Source: Sphingomonas_R arantia (GTDB lineage: Bacteria; Pseudomonadota; Alphaproteobacteria; Sphingomonadales; Sphingomonadaceae). From it: a DNA stretch of 64,000 nt. Positions 51,820 to 60,096 of this stretch are shown here, piece after piece. The number at the start of each line of letters is the position of its first letter. The stretch's first letter is position 1. The translations under genes were made by a program, and so were the position numbers. The notes beneath the pieces were generated by a model. The model made no database searches and had not been told where the DNA came from. It worked only from the letters and a program-made list of their open reading frames with translations. Location of the stretch: assembly GCF_042682045.1 (NCBI RefSeq), contig NZ_JBHUGS010000001.1, positions 434,001 through 498,000 of the forward strand, given 5' to 3'.

Positions 51820-52428
51820 TCACTCCGGGATCGGTGGGGACGCGGGACCGCCATCGTCGAAGCGCAGCCGGCGGGCGCGGATCGGCGCGGCGGGGTTGCC
51901 GCTGTAGACCGTCCACGGATCGAGGTTCCGCATCGCGCAGCCCCGCGCGCCGAGCACCGCGCCGTCGCCTACCGTGACGCCGGGGCCGACGAATGCCTCC
52001 GCCGCGATCCAGGCGCGGGCGCCGATGTGGATCGGGCGGGACCGCAGCTGGAAACTAGCGTCCTCGATATCGTGCGTGGCCGCGCAGAGATGTGCGCCCT
52101 GCGACACGATGGCGTAGGGGCCGATCCGGATCGGCGCCATCGCGTAGATCGTCGCGCGTGGGCCGATCGCGGCATAATCATCCATGATCAGGTTCGCCGG
52201 CGACCAGATCCGCGCGCTGCCATACACGTTGGCGGTCGGCGCGAGCGTGGCGCCGAAGCGGCGCAGCAGCCAGCGCCGCCACCCCCGAAGCGGTGGCGGC
52301 GTCCAGGCGGCGAGCAGCGCCCAGGTGATGCCGAACGCGAGGCGGTAGAGCCGGTTGGCGCGCGAGAAGCTCGCGCCGCCTTCCCAGGCGCGCGACTGCG
52401 CCGCGTCGAGGGGGTGCAAGGCGGCCAT
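51820..52428 (-). CDS. Left-handed beta-helix acetyltransferase (WcaF-like)
   Basis: The 202-residue protein is a hexapeptide-repeat acyltransferase of the WcaF colanic-acid type. An N-terminal region (RAWEGGASFSRANRLYRLAF, then a hydrophobic WALLAAWTPPPLRGW) typical of the group leads into the repeats GATLAPTANVYGSARIWSPA, IGPRATIYAM, IGPYAIVSQGAHLCAATHD (with the active-site His), IGARAWIAAEAFVGPGVTVG and AVLGARGCAMRNL. It likely O-acetylates a sugar of the repeat unit from acetyl-CoA. The ATG at 52428 lies just inside the next gene's end region, in a run of closely packed genes (53258 to 49650) on the minus strand. Confidence 0.92.
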   Translation of the reverse strand: MAALHPLDAAQSRAWEGGASFSRANRLYRLAFGITWALLAAWTPPPLRGWRRWLLRRFGATLAPTANVYGSARIWSPANLIMDDYAAIGPRATIYAMAPIRIGPYAIVSQGAHLCAATHDIEDASFQLRSRPIHIGARAWIAAEAFVGPGVTVGDGAVLGARGCAMRNLDPWTVYSGNPAAPIRARRLRFDDGGPASPPIPE

Positions 52429-52433
52429 GTCCG

Positions 52434-53258
52434 TCAGCGCGCCGGAAGCGCGATCTTGAGGTAGCGCGATGCGAAGTTCAGCGGCCAGAGCGGCCCGCCA
52501 TGGCGGCGGCAGAAGTGCAGCCATTCGCCGACCGGCAACCCCTTGGGATCGCGCAACATGAACTTGCGGTTCTGCCACGTCAGCCGGGCCAGCTTGGCAT
52601 GGGCGGCGTGGTTATAGGGCGTCCGGCCCACCGGTTCGCGCGACTGGAACAGCTTGTAGCCCGCATCCCGCGCGCGCAGGCCGTAATCGATGTCGCCGGT
52701 ATGATGGCGGTAGCGATCGGACAGCAGGCCGACATCGTCCACCGCGATCGCCGGCACCAGCACGCAGTTGCCGTTCATCGTGTCGCACGGCGCGCCATCG
52801 TCGGGCGCGCGCAGGAAGCGCAGCCGCGACAGGCCGGGCGCGACGCGGTAGCCGCCATAGGTGATCGTGTCCGTTTCGGCGTCGAGCACTTTTCCGATGC
52901 TGATGACCTTCGGCCCGTGGGCGGCCTCCATCGATTTCTGGAAGCTGAAGAGCCGCGTGATGCTTTCGGGTTCGAGTTCGAGATCGTCGTTGAACAGCAT
53001 ATAGTAGCGTGCGCCGGTCTGCACCGCGGTGCGCCACGCCTTCAGCATGCCGCCGTTCCAGTAGAGCGAGCCGTCGCCCTGGATCACGGTCGCTTCCGGA
53101 AAGTCGCGCCGGACGGCGTCGCCGGTGCCGTCGGTGGACCCGTCGTCCACCAGATAGACGTGATAATCGATCCCAGCCGCGGCACGGCGCAAGGCCGCCA
53201 GTCCGTTCAAGGTGATTTCACGTCGATTAAAGCAAGTCGCCAGGACCGAAATGTTCAT
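52434..53258 (-). CDS. Family 2 glycosyltransferase
   Basis: The 274-residue GT-A enzyme opens ISVLATCFNRREITLNGLAAL, with VYLVDDGSTDGTGDAV, VIQGDGSLYWNGGMLKAW near residue 60 and YYMLFNDDLELEPESI (metal-binding Asp-Asp) near 90, then CDTMNGNCVLVPAIAV and HHTGDIDYGLRARDAGY, the ED-type acceptor region. This is the rhamnosyltransferase-like branch of GT2. It has a G-rich stretch before the ATG. It is the first clearly GC-rich gene next to the AT-rich island and starts the minus-strand glycosyltransferase operon, unless the beta-helix gene upstream reads through 15 bases. Confidence 0.93.
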   Translation of the reverse strand: MNISVLATCFNRREITLNGLAALRRAAAGIDYHVYLVDDGSTDGTGDAVRRDFPEATVIQGDGSLYWNGGMLKAWRTAVQTGARYYMLFNDDLELEPESITRLFSFQKSMEAAHGPKVISIGKVLDAETDTITYGGYRVAPGLSRLRFLRAPDDGAPCDTMNGNCVLVPAIAVDDVGLLSDRYRHHTGDIDYGLRARDAGYKLFQSREPVGRTPYNHAAHAKLARLTWQNRKFMLRDPKGLPVGEWLHFCRRHGGPLWPLNFASRYLKIALPAR

Positions 53259-53273
53259 ACGACAATTCCCAAA

Positions 53274-54515
53274 TTACCTTGCAACCGAGTTTTGGGCAAA
53301 TCGCGATGAGGATAAATCCGCTGACCCTAACCAAGCTGAATCGGTTACCCTTTCTGCAAAACAATGCTGGGCGTTGATGGAGGCAATCGACGAAACGCCT
53401 TTTACTAAAAACGGCATGCGTTTACCAACGCCAAGGTAAGGATCCGTTTTCTCTAGACCTATCGGGAAACTTCGCCTCTTCCAATCAGCGTATCCTAAAT
53501 TTTCAGTATAAATTGACTGGGCCGAGTTTCCCCGGCCGGCATCGATGTGTATCGCCGATCTTGGCCCGTTGGCATGGCTTAAAATGTCAAAAACATTGGA
53601 ATTATTAGGCCGCGCATACCTTGACATCATTCGGATACCATATCCGCATATTCCGGTGTACGGAAAGCTCCGAGCTGGCCCCGAATTACCCGGTCCCGAA
53701 AGATTTGTATTTTTTATAGTCATAAAGACATTGTCGTCGAACCACTTATCAATAACTTCTGCTCGACTATCAAGATTACAATCCAAAACACTGCGGATAT
53801 TACTAAAGAGGCACTTGTCCGCAAACCCACCGGTCTCTGAATATTCATTCAACGAATACCTATAGAAACCACCTATCACTATACCAGCGCAACATTGAAG
53901 CAAATATATATCCCTGAAAGAACACTGTTCAAAAGTTCTACCCAAAATTCCAATACTACACGCCGTGATAGTTAGGTCACTAATTAACCAATTAACGGCG
54001 GTGGTTTCTGTGAACGCAATCCCTACGAAGAAGCCACTCACAGTCCCACCACTAATACGAACCGGGAATTGCCCATCTGATTTCTCAATACCAAAACACG
54101 CTAGCTTCATTTTAGAGGACGTGGTTGACTCGTTACTGTAAATTCCGCCACCACCCTCGAAGATTATTCGCACGCCAGGTCGTAATCTAATCGCATATTC
54201 GAGGGAAGGTGCTGTGATGCTGTCGAGGCCAAGCGAAAGCTTTCCTACAGCGCTTGAGACAAAGTGCCTCTTTCGGATTACGAGATCGCCACCGCCTCGT
54301 GCCGCCAATTGCGAAATCGCCTCGTTGAGGTACTTCGTATCATCTCGGCCCTGCCAACCCTGAGGCCCATGCCGGGCGTCACCCTCGCCTAAAAAGGTTA
54401 CGTCGTTCGATTCTCTTCGACGCTCACCCGCGGGAAATTTTGATAGCAAAGGTTGGGATTGACCCAACAACCCTGCTCCAGCAATCGTCAAAAAACCGCG
54501 TCTGGTGTCGGTCAT
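53274..54515 (-). CDS. Tat-exported beta-helix (pectate-lyase-like) protein in AT-rich DNA
   Basis: The 413-residue protein starts MTDTRRGFLTIAGAGLLGQS, a twin-arginine signal, from an ATG with AAGG six bases before it. The mature part has ARHGPQGWQGRDDTKYLNEA, the usual start of GH28/pectate-lyase-3 beta-helices, and repeated strand-turn units (VRISGGTVSGFFVGIAF, LTITACSIGILG, FRDIYLLQCCAGIVIGG). It is probably an exported polysaccharide-processing or polysaccharide-binding enzyme; catalytic residues cannot be named. The DNA is markedly AT-richer than neighbours and uses codons rare elsewhere in the window (ATA, TTA, AAA), which indicates recent acquisition along with the divergent polymerase. 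Confidence 0.78.
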   Translation of the reverse strand: MTDTRRGFLTIAGAGLLGQSQPLLSKFPAGERRRESNDVTFLGEGDARHGPQGWQGRDDTKYLNEAISQLAARGGGDLVIRKRHFVSSAVGKLSLGLDSITAPSLEYAIRLRPGVRIIFEGGGGIYSNESTTSSKMKLACFGIEKSDGQFPVRISGGTVSGFFVGIAFTETTAVNWLISDLTITACSIGILGRTFEQCSFRDIYLLQCCAGIVIGGFYRYSLNEYSETGGFADKCLFSNIRSVLDCNLDSRAEVIDKWFDDNVFMTIKNTNLSGPGNSGPARSFPYTGICGYGIRMMSRYARPNNSNVFDILSHANGPRSAIHIDAGRGNSAQSIYTENLGYADWKRRSFPIGLEKTDPYLGVGKRMPFLVKGVSSIASINAQHCFAERVTDSAWLGSADLSSSRFAQNSVAR

Positions 54516-54557
54516 TCGAGCCTTGCCCTCGTTCACAGAATTGTTATCACGCGACGC

Positions 54558-55832
54558 ATGCTAACTCGCAAGCCCCGATACGCGATCTGGATCGCTGCGC
54601 TGATCACATCGGGAGCCATCCAGTATATGCTTCCAGCCATTCTTGCAACCCTTGCTGGGGCAGTAACGTACTGGCGAATACCGGACACTTTCATCGATGC
54701 TGCTGGCCCAGAGCGCTACTTGAAAGATATTGTAACGTTTGGTTTTGCTATCTACTGGCCTATGGTGGCTAAGCCTAGAACTGAAGTCGTATTATACATA
54801 ATCTGGATAATGGTACTAACAGCAATTGGCATGATTGCCTATATTCTTAACACTGGATATCTCCCATTTATTATTGCTGGTATCCGTTGGATTACTGTTT
54901 TGCACGATTCATTTGGAATATATATTCTTATCGATCAATATGGAGTAACTAAGAACAATCAAAGGCTTATACTAGGCGTTGCATTGTTTTGGTTGGCGTG
55001 TTCGTTAGTTGCGTCATACATACAGTTTTCTTATCATGGGAATTTTTCCTCGGTCGGCAGCTCGCGAGAGCCGGGCATATTTTCTTTGGCGGGGGTCAAC
55101 GGGTATTATGCAGCAAGTGTTGCTGTAATTGCTATGGCTTCAAGGCACGCAACGGTTTTAAAATGGCTAGGTTACCTATTCGGCATATTGATTGGTGTAT
55201 TGTCGGGTACGCGGTTCACTATTCTCTGTATTTTGGTAATTATATTCCTCGATAATCTGAAACGGCTGAGACGATTTCCAATCTTTAGAGTCTTTATCTA
55301 CTCTACCGTTTTGCCGTCAGTTCTATTGTTATCGATATTCGCTGCTGGCTCTTTGAGCGGGCGTGGTGATGTTGTTAACGATCAAATGCAAGACGGCGGA
55401 CGGTTGGGCAATGGCTCACAAGTCGTGCAACTCTTAGTGCAAACTGGTGATTTTACGGATCTCACGGTGGGTCGTGGGCTGGGTCAAGGCACAAACGGCG
55501 CAATGCAAATGGTGAAGGATGGCCAAGAAATACCAAAGTGGCAGATACTCGTTGATAATACGTTCATAACCTCTTTTATACAGTTTGGCCTTATTGGATT
55601 TGTATGGTTGTTTGGAGGAATTTTCCTTTTCCTGTGGTCGCGAAGAGCGGAGTTATACTTGCCGTTCTATCTGATCGTTCTGATTTCCCTTCTTACGCAG
55701 AACGTTTTTGAGCAGTTGTTCTGGATGCTGAGTATCGCGTATTATCTAGGCTCATCGAAATATTTTCATAAGCTCCGGCAGTATCGACCTACTGCAGACG
55801 CTACATTGAGGGCGGCTGCGTCGCCTGTTTAA
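54558..55832 (+). CDS. Wzy-like polymerase membrane protein, copy 3, in AT-rich DNA
   Basis: The 424-residue protein has about ten to twelve hydrophobic segments (SGAIQYMLPAILATLAGAV, VVLYIIWIMVLTAIGMIAYI, LILGVALFWLACSLVASYI and so on) and a periplasmic loop with VGRGLGQGTNGAMQMVKDG followed by LVDNTFITSFIQFGLIGFVW, the layout of O-antigen polymerases and ligases where a G-x-G turn precedes the D-N-x-[FY] region. VLSGTRFTILC is similar to the Ser-Arg-Thr segment of this family. It would polymerise a repeat unit different from that of the other copies. The ATG at 54558 is used; an upstream frame to 54453 overlaps the divergent gene. The gene is strongly AT-rich. Confidence 0.82.
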   Translation: MLTRKPRYAIWIAALITSGAIQYMLPAILATLAGAVTYWRIPDTFIDAAGPERYLKDIVTFGFAIYWPMVAKPRTEVVLYIIWIMVLTAIGMIAYILNTGYLPFIIAGIRWITVLHDSFGIYILIDQYGVTKNNQRLILGVALFWLACSLVASYIQFSYHGNFSSVGSSREPGIFSLAGVNGYYAASVAVIAMASRHATVLKWLGYLFGILIGVLSGTRFTILCILVIIFLDNLKRLRRFPIFRVFIYSTVLPSVLLLSIFAAGSLSGRGDVVNDQMQDGGRLGNGSQVVQLLVQTGDFTDLTVGRGLGQGTNGAMQMVKDGQEIPKWQILVDNTFITSFIQFGLIGFVWLFGGIFLFLWSRRAELYLPFYLIVLISLLTQNVFEQLFWMLSIAYYLGSSKYFHKLRQYRPTADATLRAAASPV

Positions 55833-56109
55833 CGCAATCTTTCTATGTCAACTCAGCCATCGGTTCTAGTAGGGCTACTTTAGCAGATACTTGTAGTTTG
55901 TCGGCGATCTGTCGACTGAGGATCGATGGCCACGCTGACCCTGATCATGCCGTCTTCGTCCCGGGCCATCGGGTCGCGTTCGTCCTGCCCAACCCCGGGG
56001 CAAAGCGGCTCGAGGCGATGCTGGCGGGGCAGTTGCCGCAGCCCGACCGGCCGTAGAATGTTATTATGGCTGGATTGGATTTGGAACCTAGCCGCAACGC
56101 TATGATTAG
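55833..56109. other. Degraded intergenic stretch at the right border of the AT-rich island
   Basis: These 277 bases have no gene with a good start. Composition rises from AT-rich to GC-rich near 55920. A short GC-rich open frame (55922-56056) ends in a stop and is listed separately. From 56057 to 56109 the DNA is AT-rich again and then runs into the middle of a beta-helix coding frame, which has a stop codon (TAG, 56107-56109) directly before it. I read the stretch as the scar of an insertion or deletion event. Confidence 0.6.
55922..56056 (+). pseudogene. Possible 3' remnant of an unknown gene
   Basis: The frame reads HADPDHAVFVPGHRVAFVLP, continues with NPGAKRLEAMLAGQLPQPDRP and stops at TAG (56054-56056). 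The composition and codon use are those of the GC-rich genes, but there is no start codon with a ribosome site and no complete domain; it could be the C-terminal end of a lost gene. It sits exactly between the AT-rich island and the 5'-truncated beta-helix gene. I cannot name the parent family. Confidence 0.35.
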
Positions 56110-56178
56110 CGTGACGGCAGCACCGACACCGCGATCGACGACGGCGTCGTCTGCCAAGCGGCCGGTAAAGGGATCGCG

Positions 56179-57111
56179 GTGAACGGCGAGGCGGGCGTGA
56201 CCATCCGCCGGACGATCGTGGCGGAAACGGGCGAGCGCGGCGTGATCCTGGGCGGCGGTGCGCGGGTGAGCCTGACGCCCGCGCGCCATGCCTTCGTCGA
56301 CGGGCTGGTGTCCGATTTCGGCCTGCTGAGCCCGAGTTACCGCCCCGCCATCGATGTGTGGGGAGTGGCCAACACCGTATCGGGTTCGGTCATCCAGCGC
56401 GGCGACCATGCCGGGATCCTGCTGAGCGGGAACGACCATGTCGTCGCGGACAACGAGATCCGTCAGGTGCTGCGCGATACCGAGGATGCCGGTGCGGTGT
56501 ATATGGGGGCGGACTGGTCGCAGCGCGGGAACCGGATTACGGGGAACTACATCCACGATCTCGGCACGCCGGGGCGCAAGACGACGTTCCTGAACGGCGT
56601 GTATCTCGACGACCAGGGCAGCGGGACGCAGGTGACCGGCAACATGGTGGTCGGCGGCGAGTTCGGCGTGACGATCGGCGGCGGGCGCGACAACCGGGTG
56701 GCGGGCAATGTCTTCGCCTTCCAGACGCGGGGCGGGCTGTCCTTCGATGCGCGCTGGATGGACAAGCAGCGTGCGGTGATGCCGGCGTTCGTCCGGAAGA
56801 TGCGCGCGATGCCGACCACCACCGAACCGTGGCGTTCGCATTATCCGGCGCTGACGGCACTGGACCCCGCACGATACGGCGTGCCGGACGGTAATGTGGT
56901 GACGGGCAACCGGGTGATCGGGGCCACGCGACCGACCTGTGCCGTGCCGCGGATCATCGCGGGGCCGCAGCCCGTGCTGCACTTTCTCAAGCTCGATGCG
57001 AATGTCGCGCTTTGCGCGGCACCGGGCCGCGTGGCGGGGTTCGACACGGTTCGGCGGAAACGGGTCGCGGCGTTGCAGGATCGGCTGGCGGCGTTGTCGG
57101 GACAGGATTGA
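56179..57111 (+). CDS. Right-handed beta-helix protein, probably 5'-truncated
   Basis: From a GTG at 56179 with an AAAGGGAT ribosome site the product has 310 residues, but the same frame is already coding-like back to 56110 (DGSTDTAIDDGVVCQAAGKG) after a stop at 56107. The protein consists of PbH1-type strand repeats (TVSGSVIQRGDHAGILLSGN, VVADNEIRQV, GNRITGNYIHDLG, GVYLDDQGSGTQVTGNMVVG, RDNRVAGNVFA) and a short C-terminal helix pair. The usual signal peptide and N-terminal part of such exported beta-helix enzymes are missing, so it is likely a remnant whose 5' end was lost when the AT-rich island arrived. It stops six bases before the end of the convergent WcaI-like gene. Confidence 0.7.
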   Translation: MNGEAGVTIRRTIVAETGERGVILGGGARVSLTPARHAFVDGLVSDFGLLSPSYRPAIDVWGVANTVSGSVIQRGDHAGILLSGNDHVVADNEIRQVLRDTEDAGAVYMGADWSQRGNRITGNYIHDLGTPGRKTTFLNGVYLDDQGSGTQVTGNMVVGGEFGVTIGGGRDNRVAGNVFAFQTRGGLSFDARWMDKQRAVMPAFVRKMRAMPTTTEPWRSHYPALTALDPARYGVPDGNVVTGNRVIGATRPTCAVPRIIAGPQPVLHFLKLDANVALCAAPGRVAGFDTVRRKRVAALQDRLAALSGQD

Positions 57112-57117
57112 GGCGCG

Positions 57118-58434
57118 TCAGGCGGGGCGGCAGCTGGCGCGCAGTTCCGTTTCGAACCGGGCGAGGATGCGGTCCTTGCTCCAGCGTTCCTCGGCGCGCA
57201 CTCGCGCCTCCACGGCATAACGCTCACGCAGGGCGTCGTCCTCCAGCAGGCTGCGGATCGCGGCGGCCATCGCCGGCGCGTCGCCGGGCGGGGTGACGAT
57301 GCCGCAACCCTCGACCTCGCGCGCCAGGCCGGTTTCCGGCGGGGCGGTCGCGACGACGGCGCGGCCGGACGCCAGCATGTTGGTCAGCTTGGACGGCAGG
57401 ACGAGGTCGGCGGCGCCCTCGATCTGCGGCAGCAGGTGGATCGACGCCAGGCCGAGCAGGTCGGACAGCCGGTCCATCGGCTGAAGATCGAAGAAACGGA
57501 TGTTGCCGAGTCCGGCGGCGCGCGCCATCAGCGCCTCGCGGTTCGGACCGTTGCCGCACACCACGATCGTCAGGTCGGCGCGGTCGGCGAGCAGCCGCGC
57601 GACCTCCACGACGATGTCGATGCCCTGCTTATTCGCGATGTTGCCGGAATAGAGGGCGACGTGCGGCGTCGCGATGCCCCATTCGGTACGGTAGCTGGAC
57701 GGTTCGACCAGCGGCTTCACCTTGTCGATGCTGGCCCAGTTGCGGAATTCGACGATCTTATCGGGCGCGATCCCGCTTGCGGCAAGCTTGGCGCACATCG
57801 GCAGCGAGATCGAACTGATCCGGTCGGCGTCCAGGCTCCACGTCTCGAACCAGCGCGCCATCTTGCCGGACCGCCCGTCGCCGTTCAGCAGGCCGGTGGC
57901 GAAGGCGGCTTCGACCTCGAAATCCTGCACGTGGATCCAGAGTTTCGCGCCGAACAGCCGGGCGATCGTCCGCGCCGCGACCAGCGAGATCAGCGACGGG
58001 GCGATGCCGATCACGACATCGGGACGCAGCCGGCGCGCCTCCAGCAGCATCCGGACCTGTGCGGAGGCCGCGAAACTGGCATGATGGACGAGCCGCCGGC
58101 CGCCGCTCGGCACCGCGGGCACGTAGATCGGCAATCGGACGACCGTGACGCCGTTTTCGACGGATCGCCGCGCGCCGCCGCCGGCATAGGCCGGATCGAC
58201 CTGCCATGCGGGGTAATAGGGCTTGCCGCAGACGACCGTGACGCTGTGGCCCGCGGCGACGAGCGCTTCGGCCATGCCGGTGGTGTAGGGGCCGATGCCG
58301 ATCGGTTCAGGGGCGTAGTTCAGACCGAGGATCAGGACCCGGAGCGGGCGGCGGTCGGTCGCGTCCGAAACATCCCGCGCCACGCCCGGCGTTCGGGCGG
58401 TCGGGGAGCGGGAGAGCGACGTCGGTTTGGCCAT
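57118..58434 (-). CDS. WcaI-family glycosyltransferase (GT4)
   Basis: The 438-residue GT-B enzyme resembles WcaI of colanic acid synthesis. LRVLILGLNYAPEPIGIGPY is the classic WcaI start, followed by TTGMAEALVAAGHSVTVVCG and PYYPAWQV. WIHVQDFEVEAAFATGLL is the family marker before the domain linker, and EFRNWASIDKVKPLVEPSSY, ALYSGNIANKQGIDIVVEVA, VVCGNGPNREAL and HLLPQIEGAADLVLPSKLTN form the donor site. In E. coli WcaI is thought to add fucose, so this is a candidate fucosyltransferase using the gmd/fcl product (inference). The ATG at 58434 is used; the longer frame lacks homology. It stands alone, divergent from the polymerase gene. Confidence 0.93.
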   Translation of the reverse strand: MAKPTSLSRSPTARTPGVARDVSDATDRRPLRVLILGLNYAPEPIGIGPYTTGMAEALVAAGHSVTVVCGKPYYPAWQVDPAYAGGGARRSVENGVTVVRLPIYVPAVPSGGRRLVHHASFAASAQVRMLLEARRLRPDVVIGIAPSLISLVAARTIARLFGAKLWIHVQDFEVEAAFATGLLNGDGRSGKMARWFETWSLDADRISSISLPMCAKLAASGIAPDKIVEFRNWASIDKVKPLVEPSSYRTEWGIATPHVALYSGNIANKQGIDIVVEVARLLADRADLTIVVCGNGPNREALMARAAGLGNIRFFDLQPMDRLSDLLGLASIHLLPQIEGAADLVLPSKLTNMLASGRAVVATAPPETGLAREVEGCGIVTPPGDAPAMAAAIRSLLEDDALRERYAVEARVRAEERWSKDRILARFETELRASCRPA

Positions 58435-58746
58435 GCGATTATGATGTCCCCAGACAGGCTCCGTCCGACGGAGCGGATCACGTCCGTTCGGCTGGTGCAA
58501 GGTGATCCGTACGGCGACGCCTATCAAAAATCCGACCGGACTGCCGTAACGGCATGCCGCCGCCCTTGCGAGCGCCGTTCGGATAATGGCCCCGGCTGGA
58601 ACTGGCAAGCCTCGCCCCTGGGCAGGACTCAGAAACCGCGGTGATCGGGTCCGGGTGGCAGGCCGCTTGACCGTGCGCGCGGGCGGAGGCTAGGTCGGCT
58701 CCGGTCGAACGATGGTCGGCACGGGCCTGATGGACGGAGCGACGTC
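58435..58746. other. 312-base divergent intergenic region
   Basis: The stretch lies between the divergent WcaI-like and ExoQ-like genes and has no credible coding sequence. It should carry promoters for both sides. A small hairpin GCTCCGT/ACGGAGC is at 58458-58474. A TTGACC-like element near 58669 has only a poor -10 partner, so I do not call a promoter. Confidence 0.5.
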
Positions 58747-60096
58747 GTGAAGCTGCTTCAGCGTAACGGAAGGCCGCAGACCCAGGGCGCGACGGGGCAG
58801 CCGGTGCTGGCGATGCTCGCCTTGCTGGCGTTGCTGCTGCTCACGCTGGCCGGGCCGATCATGACGATGAACGGCGGCGATGTCGAAGGGCAGGGGCGGG
58901 TGTACCGCCAGCTCGGCTATTTCCTGATCGCCGGTCTCGCGTTCATCTCGGTCAATCCGCTCCGCCATCCGGAGCGCGTGCTGGCCGTCGCGATGCCGCT
59001 TGTCGTGGCGCTTGCGTGGTGCTGGGTCAGCCTGACGTGGGCGCTGTATCCCGAGATCGCGGTCCGCCGGCTGGTGCTCACCACGATCGTACTGTGGTCG
59101 GTGTTCGTGCTGGTGCGGCAACTGGGCTACGACCGAACGCTGGCGATCGTGCGGATCGCGCTGCTCGCGGCGCTGATCGCCAATTTCACCGCGGTGCTGA
59201 TCGATCCGCTGTTCGCAATCCACGGGCCGGAAGAGGGGCTGGCCGGCGACTGGCGCGGGGTGATGATGCATAAGAACATCGCGGGGCAGGCCTGCGCGTT
59301 GACCGCGATCTTCTTCGCGTTCGACCGGCAGAAACTGCCGCTGGCGGCGCAGCTTGGCGTGATCGGGTCGGCGGTGGTGTTCCTGGTGCTGTCCAATTCC
59401 AAGACGGCGATGGCGGCATGTGCGATCGCGATCCCGGTCGGCTTTCTGTTCCTGCGGTTCTTCCCCGTGCTGCAGCGGGCGGCCGACCGGATCGGGCGGC
59501 GGCGCCACGCGCGCTGGATCGCGATCCTGGTGCCGGTGGCGATCCTGACCGCCGCGCTGTTCCTCTACCGCGACTCCGCGCTGGCGGTGCTGAACGATCC
59601 GGCGGCGTTCACCGGGCGGACGCTGATCTGGCGCGCACTGTTCCTGTCGTTCCTGGAAAATCCGATCCTCGGGGTCGGCTACGGATCCTACTGGAACGTC
59701 GGTCCGGCGGGCCCGATCTACCGCTACGCCAATTTCGCCTGGGTGGAGGGGGTGAGCCAGGGGCATAACGGGTATCTCGACCTACTGGTCCAGATCGGGT
59801 TGCCGGGGCTGTTGCTGGTGCTGTTCGCGGTGGTGGTGTGGCCGGTGCGGCGGATGCTCGGCACGCCGGATCTGGCACCCGCCACGGCCGGGCTGATCGG
59901 CGCGGTGATCCTGTTCTGCCTAATCCACAACGGATCGGAATCGACGCTGTTCGATCGCGATACGATCGGTCAGGTGTTCCTGATGATCGTGCTGGCGATG
60001 GCGCAGGCCGGCCGGGTACCGGTCGCGCGGACCGCGGCGAAGGCGAAGCCGGTGGCGCTCGACCTGCCGAAGCGCGAGAGCCGCCTGCGGCTGTGA
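58747..60096 (+). CDS. ExoQ/O-antigen ligase-type polymerase, copy 4
   Basis: The 449-residue polytopic protein belongs to the O-antigen ligase/ExoQ family. After the first helix (VLAMLALLALLLLTLAGPIM) it has the family landmarks GLAGDWRGVMMHKNIAGQA, VLSNSKTAMAACAIAIPVG, DPAAFTGRTLIWRALFLSFL near residue 290, LGVGYGSYW and SQGHNGYLDLLVQIGLPGLLL, which carries the conserved His of the large loop. ExoQ-type proteins polymerise repeat units. A GTG start with GGAG nine bases ahead is chosen. The next gene starts at or inside its stop, so the two are likely coupled. It is the fourth polymerase/ligase-like gene in the window. Confidence 0.93.
   Translation: MKLLQRNGRPQTQGATGQPVLAMLALLALLLLTLAGPIMTMNGGDVEGQGRVYRQLGYFLIAGLAFISVNPLRHPERVLAVAMPLVVALAWCWVSLTWALYPEIAVRRLVLTTIVLWSVFVLVRQLGYDRTLAIVRIALLAALIANFTAVLIDPLFAIHGPEEGLAGDWRGVMMHKNIAGQACALTAIFFAFDRQKLPLAAQLGVIGSAVVFLVLSNSKTAMAACAIAIPVGFLFLRFFPVLQRAADRIGRRRHARWIAILVPVAILTAALFLYRDSALAVLNDPAAFTGRTLIWRALFLSFLENPILGVGYGSYWNVGPAGPIYRYANFAWVEGVSQGHNGYLDLLVQIGLPGLLLVLFAVVVWPVRRMLGTPDLAPATAGLIGAVILFCLIHNGSESTLFDRDTIGQVFLMIVLAMAQAGRVPVARTAAKAKPVALDLPKRESRLRL

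Noticed and set aside
55945..56982. 345-codon minus-strand frame opposite the truncated beta-helix gene
   Set aside because: No domain, His/Arg-rich, and the plus strand carries obvious PbH1 repeats.
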